In this document: one piece after another, positions 54,482 to 63,914 of the stretch
How positions within the stretch are numbered: position 1 is the first letter of the stretch
How the letters are laid out: each line of letters starts with the position of its first letter
Origin: Pseudobdellovibrionaceae bacterium
Lineage (GTDB): Bacteria; Bdellovibrionota; Bdellovibrionia; Bdellovibrionales; UBA1609
DNA: 64,000 bases
Direction: 5' to 3'
Assembly: GCA_018663505.1 (NCBI GenBank)
Contig: JABJQG010000014.1
Coordinates: 104,258 to 168,257, forward strand
The notes under the pieces: model-generated
Database searches by the model: none
What the model saw: the letters and a program-made list of their open reading frames with translations, nothing else
What the model was told of the DNA's origin: nothing
Position numbers and translations under genes: made by a program

Positions 54482-56224
54482 CTATAAGTTATCAGCTAAT
54501 ATCTGTTCCTGTCCCTTTAGCAATCTTACAGCGTCGTAAGCAGTAATTTGTCTTCCCGATTTTACTTTATCGATTAAAGTATTTTTAACTTTTCCCGCAG
54601 ACATTAAAATTCTCTTTATGGTTTTTGTTGGTAGGTGGGGAGCTTTTGCTTTCATTAAAGCTACTACGCCAGCCACCACTGGTGCTGCCATGGAAGTGCC
54701 TTGCATACCCATAAATAATGCATTTTTTGAGTTGCTGTAAAAAGTTGAGATCAACTGATTCTGAAAGCTTCCACCTGGAGCAACCACATCCACAGATTCT
54801 TTACCAAAGTTGGAGTAAGAAGTTAGATCTTTGCCTTTTGCGGAAGCGGCGACAGAAATAATGTTTTCATTTTCTAATGCTGAAGGGAAATTTGGAAGTT
54901 CATCGGTGTTTATAGGTTGACCTGTTCTGTCATCTCCATTACCAGATGCTGCAATAATGACAACATCTTTATCTTCTGCATATTTGAAGGCCTCTAAATA
55001 TATGTCTGGGGCTGTTCGAGCGTAACCGCCAAGAGACATATTGATTACTGAGGCTCCGTTATCTACGGCGTAGTAAACAGCTTTAACAATACTAGCAAGG
55101 TCTCCACCCATGGGGCCCAGAGCTTTTAAAGGCATGATTTTAGCATGATGAGCAACACCAAAAATGTGACCTGCTGCAAGTCCAGCTACATGTGAGCCGT
55201 GACCTAAGTCATCGAAAGGCATGGCATCGTGGTTTATGAAATCGTAGCCAGCAACATCATCAATATACCCATTCTGGTCATCATCAATACCGTTACCAGG
55301 GATTTCATTTTTGTTTTCGTTGATGTTCTGTCTTAAAAAAGGATGATTATAGTTTACACCAGAATCAATAATTGCAATAACTTGACCCACTCCAGTGGTT
55401 TCCTCCCAAGCTTGTTCAACCCCTAATTCTTTAAGGTGTTCGAAAACATTTAAGTCTAAGACGCTTGGGTTAATGTCTTTAAGTTCTTGAGTGAGCTCAA
55501 TGAGAGGATCGTTCCCTGTTACTAGAAACTGCACTGCAGAGTCGGAGCATAACACTACATCATCTTTAATTGATTTTGCGTAGAGGTGGACTATGTAAGA
55601 ACCCATATCTTGAGCATCAATTTTTAAAAGGGGTTTTGTTGAGGTGACACCATACATACTTGATGCGGAAGGAGCTTCTACGAAGAAAAGTGTGTTTGTT
55701 ACATTATAAGAGTTGTTTTTTTCAAAGAAAGCTGTGAACTGGAGGCCGCCATCGTAAGTTTTGGCTTGTTCGACTCTTCTATCTGCTTTTAGTTTTGCTA
55801 TTGGTGTTCGAATAATTCGTTGGCAGTTTTCAAACTCAGCAAAAGGATTTTCAGTATTTTCAGCCATTGGTTTTATTTTTGAGCTGTTATTAGCTTTGAG
55901 ACTGAACGTCGGTTTGTTGAACTTCTGTAGGCTGATGTATTGATTTTTTTCAAGTTGAGCTTCTGGGAAAAAACTTTGGATATCTTTTTCACTCACTGCA
56001 AAAACTTCATATGTTTGCCCATGTATAGGTCTGAACTTAGCTTCCGGATGAGCCTTGATAAACGCGCTTAACTCCTGTTGGTTGTCTGCTTTAAGCAGAA
56101 TACCTAGGTCGTCTTTAGATGTGGGTGCTTTTTGTCGGATTTGATTTTCCGGTATTACCTGATTCCCACATGCTGCAAGAAGCAGCGCTGTTCCTATGAT
56201 CCCTATCCTTAGTGCTTTATTCAT
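54482..56224 (-). CDS. Subtilisin-family (S8) serine protease lipoprotein
   Basis: A 580-aa secreted protease. The lipobox (LLAAC, Cys19) suggests a lipid anchor. A prodomain-like region spans about 20-270. The catalytic domain has Asp287 (AIIDSG), His342 (GHGSHVAG) and Ser511 (GTSMAAP), in the correct order. An Asp/Asn-rich loop (GNGIDDDQNGYIDD, 310-323) is a likely calcium-binding site. Proteases like this degrade extracellular or prey proteins. It is followed by a terminator and has a divergent promoter region shared with the LysR gene. Confidence 0.93.
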   Translation of the reverse strand: MNKALRIGIIGTALLLAACGNQVIPENQIRQKAPTSKDDLGILLKADNQQELSAFIKAHPEAKFRPIHGQTYEVFAVSEKDIQSFFPEAQLEKNQYISLQKFNKPTFSLKANNSSKIKPMAENTENPFAEFENCQRIIRTPIAKLKADRRVEQAKTYDGGLQFTAFFEKNNSYNVTNTLFFVEAPSASSMYGVTSTKPLLKIDAQDMGSYIVHLYAKSIKDDVVLCSDSAVQFLVTGNDPLIELTQELKDINPSVLDLNVFEHLKELGVEQAWEETTGVGQVIAIIDSGVNYNHPFLRQNINENKNEIPGNGIDDDQNGYIDDVAGYDFINHDAMPFDDLGHGSHVAGLAAGHIFGVAHHAKIMPLKALGPMGGDLASIVKAVYYAVDNGASVINMSLGGYARTAPDIYLEAFKYAEDKDVVIIAASGNGDDRTGQPINTDELPNFPSALENENIISVAASAKGKDLTSYSNFGKESVDVVAPGGSFQNQLISTFYSNSKNALFMGMQGTSMAAPVVAGVVALMKAKAPHLPTKTIKRILMSAGKVKNTLIDKVKSGRQITAYDAVRLLKGQEQILADNL

Positions 56225-56426
56225 GTATGGTTCCTCCCGATGAAATTGTAGCTAAGATTCCAGAATCGTGTAATTAATACAATTTATTATAATTTTTACA
56301 TGGTATAAATTTCACTTATGTTACAGACCTTAGTCTTGAAAACATTAAGGAATTTTAAATTATCCAGGAAAGGCCCTCAAAACATGATGAAAATCAATAG
56401 TTTCTGCACAATAAATGACCATAAAA

Positions 56427-56442
56427 TGTGGTAAAAACCACA
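56427..56442. promoter_or_regulatory. Inverted repeat TGTGGT-AAAA-ACCACA
   Basis: Perfect 6-bp arms lie in the divergent intergenic region between protease and LysR genes. LysR regulators often bind A/T-spaced dyads near divergent promoters, so this is a candidate operator. Confidence 0.45.
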
Positions 56443-56469
56443 AATTCATTGCTTTGTGTCATAAATTTT

Positions 56470-56481
56470 GCTTATATAAGC
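56470..56481. promoter_or_regulatory. 12-bp palindrome GCTTATATAAGC
   Basis: A perfect 12-bp palindrome 24 bp before the -35 box of the LysR gene. It may be a second binding site with the dyad at 56427. Confidence 0.4.
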
Positions 56482-56505
56482 GAATATTTTTGTGGTTGAA
56501 AACGG

Positions 56506-56534
56506 TTGAGAACGTCTGTTTTCAGTTAAATAAT
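56506..56534 (+). promoter_or_regulatory. Probable sigma-70 promoter of the LysR gene
   Basis: TTGAGA (56506-56511) and AATAAT (56529-56534) are separated by exactly 17 bp, with a start site predicted near 56540 and GGAG eight bases later. Confidence 0.5.
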
Positions 56535-56557
56535 TGAGCCTTAAAAAGGAGAGAATT

Positions 56558-57460
56558 TTGAATCATCAACAGCTAACAACATTTTGTACTGTTATCAGTG
56601 AGGGAAGCATGACTGCGGCGGCAGATAAGTTATTTTTAACTCAGCCAGCAGTGAGCCAACAAATTCGAAATCTAGAAGATGAGCTTAAGGTGAACCTATT
56701 AGAACGTGGTGTGAGACGCATAAAAACAACATTACAAGGTCAGCTTTTGTACGATTATGCAAAGAGAATTTTAAATTTAACTCAGCAAGCTGAAGTGGCC
56801 ATACAAACTATGTCACAAGAACTTTCTGGAGATTTAAAAATTGGGACTCAGAATTCTGTGGGTTTATTTTTAATAAGTCCAATTGTGGGTTTGTTTCTAA
56901 AACATAACTCGAATTTAAATATTAAATTACTTTATGGGGATGTGGAAAGTACTATTCAAAAAATGAACTCTGGTGAAGTAGATATAGCAATACTACCAGA
57001 TATTAAGGAAGAGTTGGGTTTAGAATTAGATCAATTTGAGAGCCGATTTTTAGTTAGAGATGATATGTGGCTTGTTTCTTCTGGTAAAGACTCAACAATA
57101 GAAAAACACATTAAATTTAAAGACTTCAGTAATCATCCAATAATTTACTATTCAAATATGTATCCAAAGTTTTTAAGTAACCTAGAAAACAAACTAGAAG
57201 AAACTCAATTACAGTTCTACCCAGTATTTGAGTCTGACAATGTGGGAACCTTAAAAAGGGTTATTGAATCAGGTTTAGGGTGGGGATTTTTACCATCTCA
57301 TTGTATTCGCAAACAGGTGAGAACTGGTCGGTTAAATCATGTTTTAGTTGATGATCTGAAGTACTCTGTGCACTTAAATTTATACTGGAGAAAGACAAAC
57401 GAAACTCGAAAAATGGCAGAAGTTTTTCACAGAGCCCTAGCCCAACAGGCCTTAAGTTAA
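56558..57460 (+). CDS. LysR-family transcriptional regulator
   Basis: About 300 aa. An N-terminal winged helix-turn-helix (LTTFCTVISEGSMTAAADKL, then FLTQPAVSQQIRNLED) is followed by the LysR substrate-binding domain (about 90-295). No ATG fits; TTG at 56558 has GGAG six bases upstream. A TTG at 56534 and an ATT at 56555 are less well placed. LysR regulators usually control a divergent or neighbouring gene, here the protease (divergent) or the porin-like gene downstream. The binding domain gives no ligand clue. Confidence 0.92.
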   Translation: MNHQQLTTFCTVISEGSMTAAADKLFLTQPAVSQQIRNLEDELKVNLLERGVRRIKTTLQGQLLYDYAKRILNLTQQAEVAIQTMSQELSGDLKIGTQNSVGLFLISPIVGLFLKHNSNLNIKLLYGDVESTIQKMNSGEVDIAILPDIKEELGLELDQFESRFLVRDDMWLVSSGKDSTIEKHIKFKDFSNHPIIYYSNMYPKFLSNLENKLEETQLQFYPVFESDNVGTLKRVIESGLGWGFLPSHCIRKQVRTGRLNHVLVDDLKYSVHLNLYWRKTNETRKMAEVFHRALAQQALS

Positions 57461-57545
57461 ACTCCATAGTTTAAACAAGACTTAAGCTGAGCTGATTGGC
57501 TTGAGGGGCAAAAAACTCCTATATAAGAGTAATGATTTTGGTTTT

Positions 57546-57580
57546 AAAAAAGGGATTTTCTTATGAAATTCCCTTTTTTT
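57546..57580 (+). terminator. Intrinsic terminator after LysR gene
   Basis: AAAAAAGGGATTTTC (57546-57560) pairs with GAAATTCCCTTTTTT (57565-57579), with one mismatch and a TTAT loop, and a T run follows. It is 85 bp after the LysR stop and just before the outer-membrane protein gene. Confidence 0.85.
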
Positions 57581-57595
57581 ATTTAGAATGTAAGA

Positions 57596-58612
57596 GTGAA
57601 GCAATTTTATTTATTTATTTTTATTCTATTCTCATTAAGTGCTTTTTCTAAGCAGCAACTGGGCAGTCTTAAGGTGGAAGAGGTTTTGCTAAAACCGCGC
57701 CTTAGGTTATCTGAGCCAGAGCAAGGTGGGTTTGAAATTGGAGAGTCGTACCTAGGCTTAACTTATGAACTAGATCCATATTTAAAAGCTGTGGTAAGCT
57801 TAGGGTCTTTAGGCCTGATTAACACACCCAGTTATTTTTATAATGAATTGAGTACTTCCCATGTAAATTTTGGTTTTTTCGAGGCTTATGCTGAGGTTCA
57901 TGGATTGTATGGTCGGCTAAGAATGGGGTTAATCCCTTTAGGTTATGGTTTAAATGGGGGATTTAGGGAATCAGAGCTCCGCCTTCCGAGAATTCAGCTT
58001 CTTACCCGAAGAGTGGTGGGCCTGAGGGATTATGGCTTAGAATATAAAATCGGTGAAGGTCGATTCTACTCTCAGTTTTCAATTCATAATGGTGAGACAG
58101 CAAGCAATATAGATGGTCGTATTTGGCTCACAGGGAAATGGGCCTATGAAGGTTCCCGTTTACATATGGGGTTAGTTGGACAGACAGGAGAAACAACAAC
58201 TGCATCTACGGTGGCTTCCACCGAAACACGGGCTGGCTTTGATGCTTCTGAAGATAATAAAATTAGATTGGGTGGTTTTTTTATTGAGGATCATGCTGGG
58301 AATTTTAAATCTTATGTGGAATATCACTTTGGTGAGATCAGAGATGAACAAAATCATACTGGACAGTTTGCCACTGGGGTTTTGGGATTTACACATATGT
58401 GGAAAAAGCATATTTGGTTTGATTTACGGGTAGATGCTTATGACCCAAGCACAGATGTAGACGAGAATTTATTTATTGAAACAGCATTGGCCATCAGTTA
58501 CTTAAGCCCCTACATGAACTCTGTGGTGAGCCTTGTGTTAGTAAAAAAGGAAGAACAGCAATTAGAGATAGATAATAACGAAGTTATGATTGCTTGGAAG
58601 CTCTCGCCCTAA
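57596..58612 (+). CDS. Outer-membrane beta-barrel protein, unknown substrate
   Basis: A 338-aa protein with a signal peptide (1 to about 18, ending AFSK). The rest is made of alternating strands ending in aromatic residues, such as AVVSLGSLGLINTPSYFY and MIAWKLSP at the C-terminus, as in porins. No family recognised. The start is GTG with no strong ribosome site, very close to the preceding terminator, so the promoter may be short or embedded. Confidence 0.7.
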   Translation: MKQFYLFIFILFSLSAFSKQQLGSLKVEEVLLKPRLRLSEPEQGGFEIGESYLGLTYELDPYLKAVVSLGSLGLINTPSYFYNELSTSHVNFGFFEAYAEVHGLYGRLRMGLIPLGYGLNGGFRESELRLPRIQLLTRRVVGLRDYGLEYKIGEGRFYSQFSIHNGETASNIDGRIWLTGKWAYEGSRLHMGLVGQTGETTTASTVASTETRAGFDASEDNKIRLGGFFIEDHAGNFKSYVEYHFGEIRDEQNHTGQFATGVLGFTHMWKKHIWFDLRVDAYDPSTDVDENLFIETALAISYLSPYMNSVVSLVLVKKEEQQLEIDNNEVMIAWKLSP

Positions 58613-58838
58613 TCTTGAGAGCATGTAGGGAACAATTTAAAGCTATATAGAAATCTGTGTGTATTGGTGTCAACGAATGTGGTGGAGTAAGTTTTGGAAT
58701 AGGTTCGTAGTTGAACTCAGCTTTGTTCGGCTCTCTAATGCAATGGGACTTAGAAATCAGAATTTGAGCTTATTTTCTAGTATTAACCAATAAAATTAGG
58801 TAGTTTGGCGGTGTTATTGAACTTCTGAAGGAGGAATT

Positions 58839-59693
58839 ATGAGTTTTAAAAATGTTGGTATTGTGGGTGCTGGTCAAATGGGCAACGGGATTGCTCAGGT
58901 AGTGGCTGCTAAAAACATTTCTGTAGTATTGATGGATGTGAGTGAAGCTGCTTTGGAAAAAGGTATGGCTACTGTGGCTAAAAGTTGTGATCGTCTAATT
59001 AAGAAAGAGAAAATGGATGAGTCGGCTAAGAATCAACTGTTAGAAAATATTAAAATCACCACAAATATATCGGATTTAAAAGATTGTGATTTTGTGGTTG
59101 AAGCGGCCACAGAAAATGTGGATTTAAAACTAAAGATCTTTAAACAATTAGATGAGGTGTGCAACAAAGATGCTGTTCTATGCACAAATACATCTTCCAT
59201 ATCCATTACTAAAATTGCAGGAGTCACCACGCGCCCTGAAAAAGTGGCGGGCATGCATTTTATGAACCCTGTGCCTTTGATGAAATTAGTAGAAGGTATA
59301 AGTGGTTTGCAAACATCGCCGGAGGTGTTTGCAAAAGTGAAGTCTTTTACTGAAGAGCTGGGAAAAGTGTTTGTAGAAGCTAAGGATATGCCTGGCTTTG
59401 TGGTGAATAGAATTCTAATGCCTATGTTAAATGAAGCTGTGTATACTTTGCACGAGGGGATTGCAAGTGTGGAAGACATAGATGCTGCCATGAAACTTGG
59501 AACCAATCAGCCAATGGGGCCTTTAACGTTGGCTGATTTTATAGGTCTAGATACTTGTTTAGCTATTATGAATGTATTGCATGAAGGTTTAGGGGATACC
59601 AAATACCGTCCTTGCCCACTATTAGTTAAGTATGTAGAAGCGGGATGGCTTGGTCGTAAAACAGGGCGTGGTTTTTACAACTATGCTGATTAA
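58839..59693 (+). CDS. hbd: 3-hydroxybutyryl-CoA dehydrogenase
   Basis: A 284-aa single-domain hydroxyacyl-CoA dehydrogenase. The NAD-binding start is [16 protein letters not shown], with [12 protein letters not shown] near 116 and the catalytic region [15 protein letters not shown] near 137. [15 protein letters not shown] starts the C-terminal domain. It oxidises or reduces 3-hydroxybutyryl-CoA. GGAGG lies six bases before the ATG. It starts a three-gene block with a crotonase and IcmF, suggesting butyryl/isobutyryl-CoA metabolism. Confidence 0.95.
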   Translation: MSFKNVGIVGAGQMGNGIAQVVAAKNISVVLMDVSEAALEKGMATVAKSCDRLIKKEKMDESAKNQLLENIKITTNISDLKDCDFVVEAATENVDLKLKIFKQLDEVCNKDAVLCTNTSSISITKIAGVTTRPEKVAGMHFMNPVPLMKLVEGISGLQTSPEVFAKVKSFTEELGKVFVEAKDMPGFVVNRILMPMLNEAVYTLHEGIASVEDIDAAMKLGTNQPMGPLTLADFIGLDTCLAIMNVLHEGLGDTKYRPCPLLVKYVEAGWLGRKTGRGFYNYAD

Positions 59694-59737
59694 TAATCTT
59701 TTTTGATTTTAGATATAAACAAACATAAGGAGCTATT

Positions 59738-60517
59738 GTGCAAACACTTAGTTTTGAACACCTGGATGAAGATAAAAAAATTGGTTTATTAAAATTTAAC
59801 CGGCCAAAAGCTATGAACGCACTCAACGCACAATTGCTCTCAGAAATGGCTACATTTTTAGAAGAACATACTGGAGAGTTAAACGTTCTCATTTTTACAG
59901 GTACAGGAGATAAGGCTTTTGTTGCAGGAGCTGATATTAAAGAGATGCAACAGCATTCACCAGCTCAGGCATATGAAATGTCAAAGCTGGGTCAGGCTGT
60001 GTTTTCTAAAATTGAAAATATGAATTGTGCCACAATTGCAGCTGTAAACGGTTTTGCTCTGGGTGGAGGTATGGAACTGAGTTTAAGTTGCGATATGATA
60101 TTTGCAAGTAGTAAGGCCAAGTTTGGTTTACCAGAAGTTAGCTTGGGTTTAATTCCCGGCTATGGCGGAACTCAGCGCCTATCTAGAGCTATTGGCTTAC
60201 AAAAAGCCAAGCATATGGTTTTTACCGGAGATATGTTCACGGCACAGCAGGTGAAAGGCTGGGGCCTATTGTGTGATGTATTTGAACCAGATGAGTTAAT
60301 GGATGCAGTGGCTTTAACAGCAAAAAGTATTAGTAAAAAATCTAGTGTTGCTATTCATATTGCTAAAAAAGCCATGCACAAGGGTTACCCTAAGAAAATG
60401 AAAAAAGCATTAGATATCGAGGCTGAGGCTTTTAAGGATGTCTTTGAAACTCAAGATCATGATGAAGGTATTTTAGCTTTTATTGAAAAAAGAAAACCAG
60501 AGTTTGTTGGAAAGTAA
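59738..60517 (+). CDS. Enoyl-CoA hydratase / crotonase
   Basis: A 259-aa crotonase. Signatures are AFVAGADIKEM (oxyanion hole), GFALGGGMELSLSCDMIFA, and KFGLPEVSLGLIPGYGGTQRLSR with the catalytic glutamates. It hydrates crotonyl-CoA and related short 2-enoyl-CoAs and would supply the substrate of Hbd. The start follows AAGGAG. It lies 44 bp after hbd and 11 bp before icmF. Confidence 0.95.
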   Translation: MQTLSFEHLDEDKKIGLLKFNRPKAMNALNAQLLSEMATFLEEHTGELNVLIFTGTGDKAFVAGADIKEMQQHSPAQAYEMSKLGQAVFSKIENMNCATIAAVNGFALGGGMELSLSCDMIFASSKAKFGLPEVSLGLIPGYGGTQRLSRAIGLQKAKHMVFTGDMFTAQQVKGWGLLCDVFEPDELMDAVALTAKSISKKSSVAIHIAKKAMHKGYPKKMKKALDIEAEAFKDVFETQDHDEGILAFIEKRKPEFVGK

Positions 60518-60528
60518 GGATCAAAGCT

Positions 60529-63500
60529 ATGTATGAACCTAAAAATGCTGTGCGAATTGTTACAGCCACATCACTTTTTGATGGTCATGATGTAAGTATC
60601 AATATTATGCGAAGAATGCTGCAAGATGCAGGAGCAGAGGTGGTACATTTAGGGCATAATCGGTCCGTACGAGAAATTGTTATCACCGCTCTTCAGGAAG
60701 GAGCGCAGGGTATTGCTTTAAGCTCTTATCAGGGCGGACATATGGAATACTTTAAATATGTGCGAGATCTATTGGATGCTAATGATGCTGAATATGTTAA
60801 AATTTACGGTGGTGGCGGTGGTGTCATTATTTATGATGAAAAAAAAGAATTAGAAGATTACGGTATAGATCAAATCTTCCACCCAGATGATGGGCAGAAA
60901 TTAGGTTTAGAAGGCATGATCGAAGTTATTATTAAAGGTTGTGACTTTGACATTAATGAACAGTCTGAGAAGTTAGGTGGCTCTAAGTCTTCAAAAAAAG
61001 AAGAATATATTTTTACTCCCTCAGAATTACCTCACAGAGATATGGGCTTGTTTATTACCGCACTGGAAAATAATAAACCCGTCATTAAGCATGTTAATGC
61101 ACTACGATCTTTTGAGCTTTCAAAACAAGAACCTCTCATTTTAGGTATCACTGGAACAGGCGGTGCTGGGAAATCCTCTTTGGTGGATGAAGTGATTACT
61201 CGATTTTTAAATTGTTTTGAGAATATAAAAATTGCAGTGATTTGTGTGGACCCGTCTAAAACCAAAACCGGAGGAGCTCTTTTAGGAGATCGAATTCGCA
61301 TGAATTCTTTGTCTAGAGATGGTGTTTATATGCGATCGGTGGCATCTAGAGGGTCGGGGACCGAAATTTCTAAAGCTCTGCCACTGTTACTTGATGAAGT
61401 GAAGACTTATAGTTTTGATTTAGTCATTGTAGAGTCATCGGGCATAGGGCAGTCCAGTCATGCCATATTGGAGGTGTGTGATAAAAGTCTTTATGTGATG
61501 ACTTCAGAGTTTGGTGCACAATCGCAATTAGAAAAAATTGAAATGATTGATTTTGCTGATTTTGTTGTGATTAATAAAGCAGATCGTCGAGGAGCTTTAG
61601 ATGCATTTAGAGATGTAAAAAAGCAATATAAAAGATCACGTAAACTGTTTGAAGGAGACCCTAAGGTTCCTGTGTTTTTAACTCAAGCTTCTAACTTTAA
61701 CGATCAAGGAGTGAATGAACTTTTTTTTAGTTTAACTTCTGCCCTTAAATTTGATTTACCAGTAGAAATTAAATCTCAATTACGTAGTGCTGAAAAGCAG
61801 TGTATTATTCCAACGGAAAGAAAAAATTATTTAGCGGAAATAGTAAGTACGGTAAAAGATTACCGTAAAAAAATTGAAAGTCAGGCACTTCAAGCTACGG
61901 AGCTTTACAGCTTGGTTCAAATTGATAAACAAAGTGATATGAAGAAAAAGTTAGGAATTGATTCTCAGCTTTTACAACAAGAAATTGATAATTTGAAAGA
62001 GAGTCTTGGCTCTAAATGGGAAGAACTTGTGCAATTTGAAGTCATTAAAAAATCCTATGAGCAAGATGAGTTTGTATTTAAAGTACGAGGAAAAGAAGTT
62101 CGTCAACCATTAACTCATGAATCATTGAGTGGGACAAAAATACCGAGGGTTGTGTTTCCCTCTATTTCAGATTGGGGAGATCGTCTTCGTTTTTTTTCAT
62201 ATGAAAATAGACCCGGTTTTTTTCCTTTTACTGCGGGGGTTTTCCCTCTAAAGCGTTTAGGTGAGCTTCCTGGACGACAATTTGCAGGCGAGGGTTCGCC
62301 AGAAAGAACAAATCGTCGTTTTCATTATTTAAGTAAAAATGAAAAAGCTAAAAGATTATCCACTGCTTTTGATAGTGTGACGTTGTATGGACAAGATCCT
62401 AACCCACGGCCAGATATTTATGGCAAGGTGGGGGAGAGCGGCGTCAGTATTGCGACTTTGGATGATATGAAAAAGCTATATGCTGGCTTTGATTTAACCT
62501 CGGCCTTAAACAGTGTAAGTATGACTATAAATGGACCAGCTCCTATTATGCTGGCGTTTTTCTTAAATACGGCCATAGATCAATTTACTGATCAGAAAAG
62601 GGAAGAACTTGGTGGTGAACTGAGTGAACAACAGAAAGAGGACTGTGCTCTAGAGGCTATGCAACAAGTTCGTGGCACTGTGCAAGCAGATATCCTTAAG
62701 GAGGATCAGGGACAGAATACCTGTATCTTCTCTATTGAGTTTGCATTAAAAATGATGGGAGATATTCAAACGTACTTTACTAATAATAAAATTCAAAATT
62801 TTTATTCAGTAAGTATTTCAGGATATCATATCGCTGAGGCTGGGGCCAATCCAATCACTCAGTTGGCTTTCACTCTTTCAAATGCTTTTACCTATGTGGA
62901 ATATTATTTATCTAGAGGCTTAGAAATTGATGATTTTGCACCCAACCTATCTTTTTTCTTTTCTAACGGCCTTGATCCTGAATATGTAGTCATCGGCAGA
63001 GTTGCCCGAAGAATTTGGGCCATTGTTCTTAGAGATAAATATGGGGCTAGTGATAAATCACAAAAATTAAAATACCATGTGCAAACAAGTGGTCGTTCTT
63101 TACATGCGCAAGAAATGCAGTTTAATGATATTCGTACAACACTGCAGGCCTTATTGGCCTTGTCAGACAATTGTAATTCCTTACATACTAATGCTTATGA
63201 CGAAGCAATAACCACGCCTACAGAGGAGTCAGTGAGAAGAGCTCAGGCCATTCAGCTTATTATTAATAAAGAGTATGGTTATTCAAAAAATGAAAACCCC
63301 ATTCAGGGGAGTTATTTTGTGGAGTGGCTTACTGATGAGGTAGAGCGCGCAGTATTAGAAGAGTTTTTAAGAATTAATGAACGAGGTGGTGTACTTGGAG
63401 CCATGGAAACTCAGTATCAGCGTTCTAAAATTCAAGAAGAGTCCATGCATTATGAGCATCTAAAGCATTCTGGGAGTTTAGAAATTGTTGGGGTGAATAC

Positions 63501-63780
63501 ATTTCAAAACCCTGAAACACAAAAAGAAGGATATGTTCCACCTAATATTGAATTGGCTCGAGCGGAACCTGAGGAGAAGCGTCAGCAGCTTGATAATGTG
63601 TTGGCCTATCAGGAAAAAAATAAAGATAAATCTTTTAAAGTGTTAGAAGAGCTGAAATTAGCAGCATTAGGTGGCGAGAATATATTTGAAGCTCTTATGA
63701 CGGCCTCAAAGTATTGTAGTTTGTATCAGATGACCGAGGCCTTAAACGAAGTGGGTGGTCAGTATCGCCGTAATCTTTAA
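60529..63780 (+). CDS. icmF: Fused isobutyryl-CoA mutase IcmF (B12 domain, G-protein chaperone, mutase)
   Basis: A 1083-aa fusion. Residues 1-140 form the cobalamin-binding domain (FDGH with His20 as the lower ligand, then GGGGGVI near 94). A MeaB-like GTPase follows, with P-loop GITGTGGAGKSSLVDE at about 206-221 and NKADRRGA later, then a mutase barrel from about 550 to the end (GARLP-like GPAPIMLAFF and ISGYHIAEAGANP). IcmF interconverts isobutyryl-CoA and n-butyryl-CoA (and can act on isovaleryl-CoA), with the G domain protecting the cofactor. With hbd and crotonase upstream, it connects branched acyl-CoAs to beta-oxidation. Confidence 0.95.
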   Translation: MYEPKNAVRIVTATSLFDGHDVSINIMRRMLQDAGAEVVHLGHNRSVREIVITALQEGAQGIALSSYQGGHMEYFKYVRDLLDANDAEYVKIYGGGGGVIIYDEKKELEDYGIDQIFHPDDGQKLGLEGMIEVIIKGCDFDINEQSEKLGGSKSSKKEEYIFTPSELPHRDMGLFITALENNKPVIKHVNALRSFELSKQEPLILGITGTGGAGKSSLVDEVITRFLNCFENIKIAVICVDPSKTKTGGALLGDRIRMNSLSRDGVYMRSVASRGSGTEISKALPLLLDEVKTYSFDLVIVESSGIGQSSHAILEVCDKSLYVMTSEFGAQSQLEKIEMIDFADFVVINKADRRGALDAFRDVKKQYKRSRKLFEGDPKVPVFLTQASNFNDQGVNELFFSLTSALKFDLPVEIKSQLRSAEKQCIIPTERKNYLAEIVSTVKDYRKKIESQALQATELYSLVQIDKQSDMKKKLGIDSQLLQQEIDNLKESLGSKWEELVQFEVIKKSYEQDEFVFKVRGKEVRQPLTHESLSGTKIPRVVFPSISDWGDRLRFFSYENRPGFFPFTAGVFPLKRLGELPGRQFAGEGSPERTNRRFHYLSKNEKAKRLSTAFDSVTLYGQDPNPRPDIYGKVGESGVSIATLDDMKKLYAGFDLTSALNSVSMTINGPAPIMLAFFLNTAIDQFTDQKREELGGELSEQQKEDCALEAMQQVRGTVQADILKEDQGQNTCIFSIEFALKMMGDIQTYFTNNKIQNFYSVSISGYHIAEAGANPITQLAFTLSNAFTYVEYYLSRGLEIDDFAPNLSFFFSNGLDPEYVVIGRVARRIWAIVLRDKYGASDKSQKLKYHVQTSGRSLHAQEMQFNDIRTTLQALLALSDNCNSLHTNAYDEAITTPTEESVRRAQAIQLIINKEYGYSKNENPIQGSYFVEWLTDEVERAVLEEFLRINERGGVLGAMETQYQRSKIQEESMHYEHLKHSGSLEIVGVNTFQNPETQKEGYVPPNIELARAEPEEKRQQLDNVLAYQEKNKDKSFKVLEELKLAALGGENIFEALMTASKYCSLYQMTEALNEVGGQYRRNL

Positions 63781-63867
63781 TAAAATTAGATGACCACACA
63801 AGGGACCATAGGATTTTAATGCAATGTTAATAGCTTTCCATCCATGGGAGATCGGGCCTAAGGTGTA

Positions 63868-63914
63868 ACTGGTCACGACATAGGTTACACTTTCTGGTCA
63901 CAACATGGGTTACA
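63868..63914. repeat. Pair of direct repeats, probable subterminal repeats of an insertion sequence
   Basis: Two similar 23-bp units follow each other: CTGGTCACGACATAGGTTAC at 63868 and CTGGTCACAACATGGGTTAC at 63892, each followed by ACT, with one spacer base between them. They differ at two positions and end directly at the stop codon of the transposase fragment. Ends of this kind (GTNACC...ATG...) are seen in IS481-type elements. The outer boundary may be GTGTAA at about 63861. Confidence 0.65.

Larger units (their letters stand above)
56225..56557. other. 333-bp divergent promoter region
   Basis: It separates the minus-strand protease gene from the plus-strand LysR gene. It contains a perfect 6-bp inverted repeat, a 12-bp palindrome and a probable sigma-70 promoter, listed separately. 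No gene was found. Confidence 0.5.
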
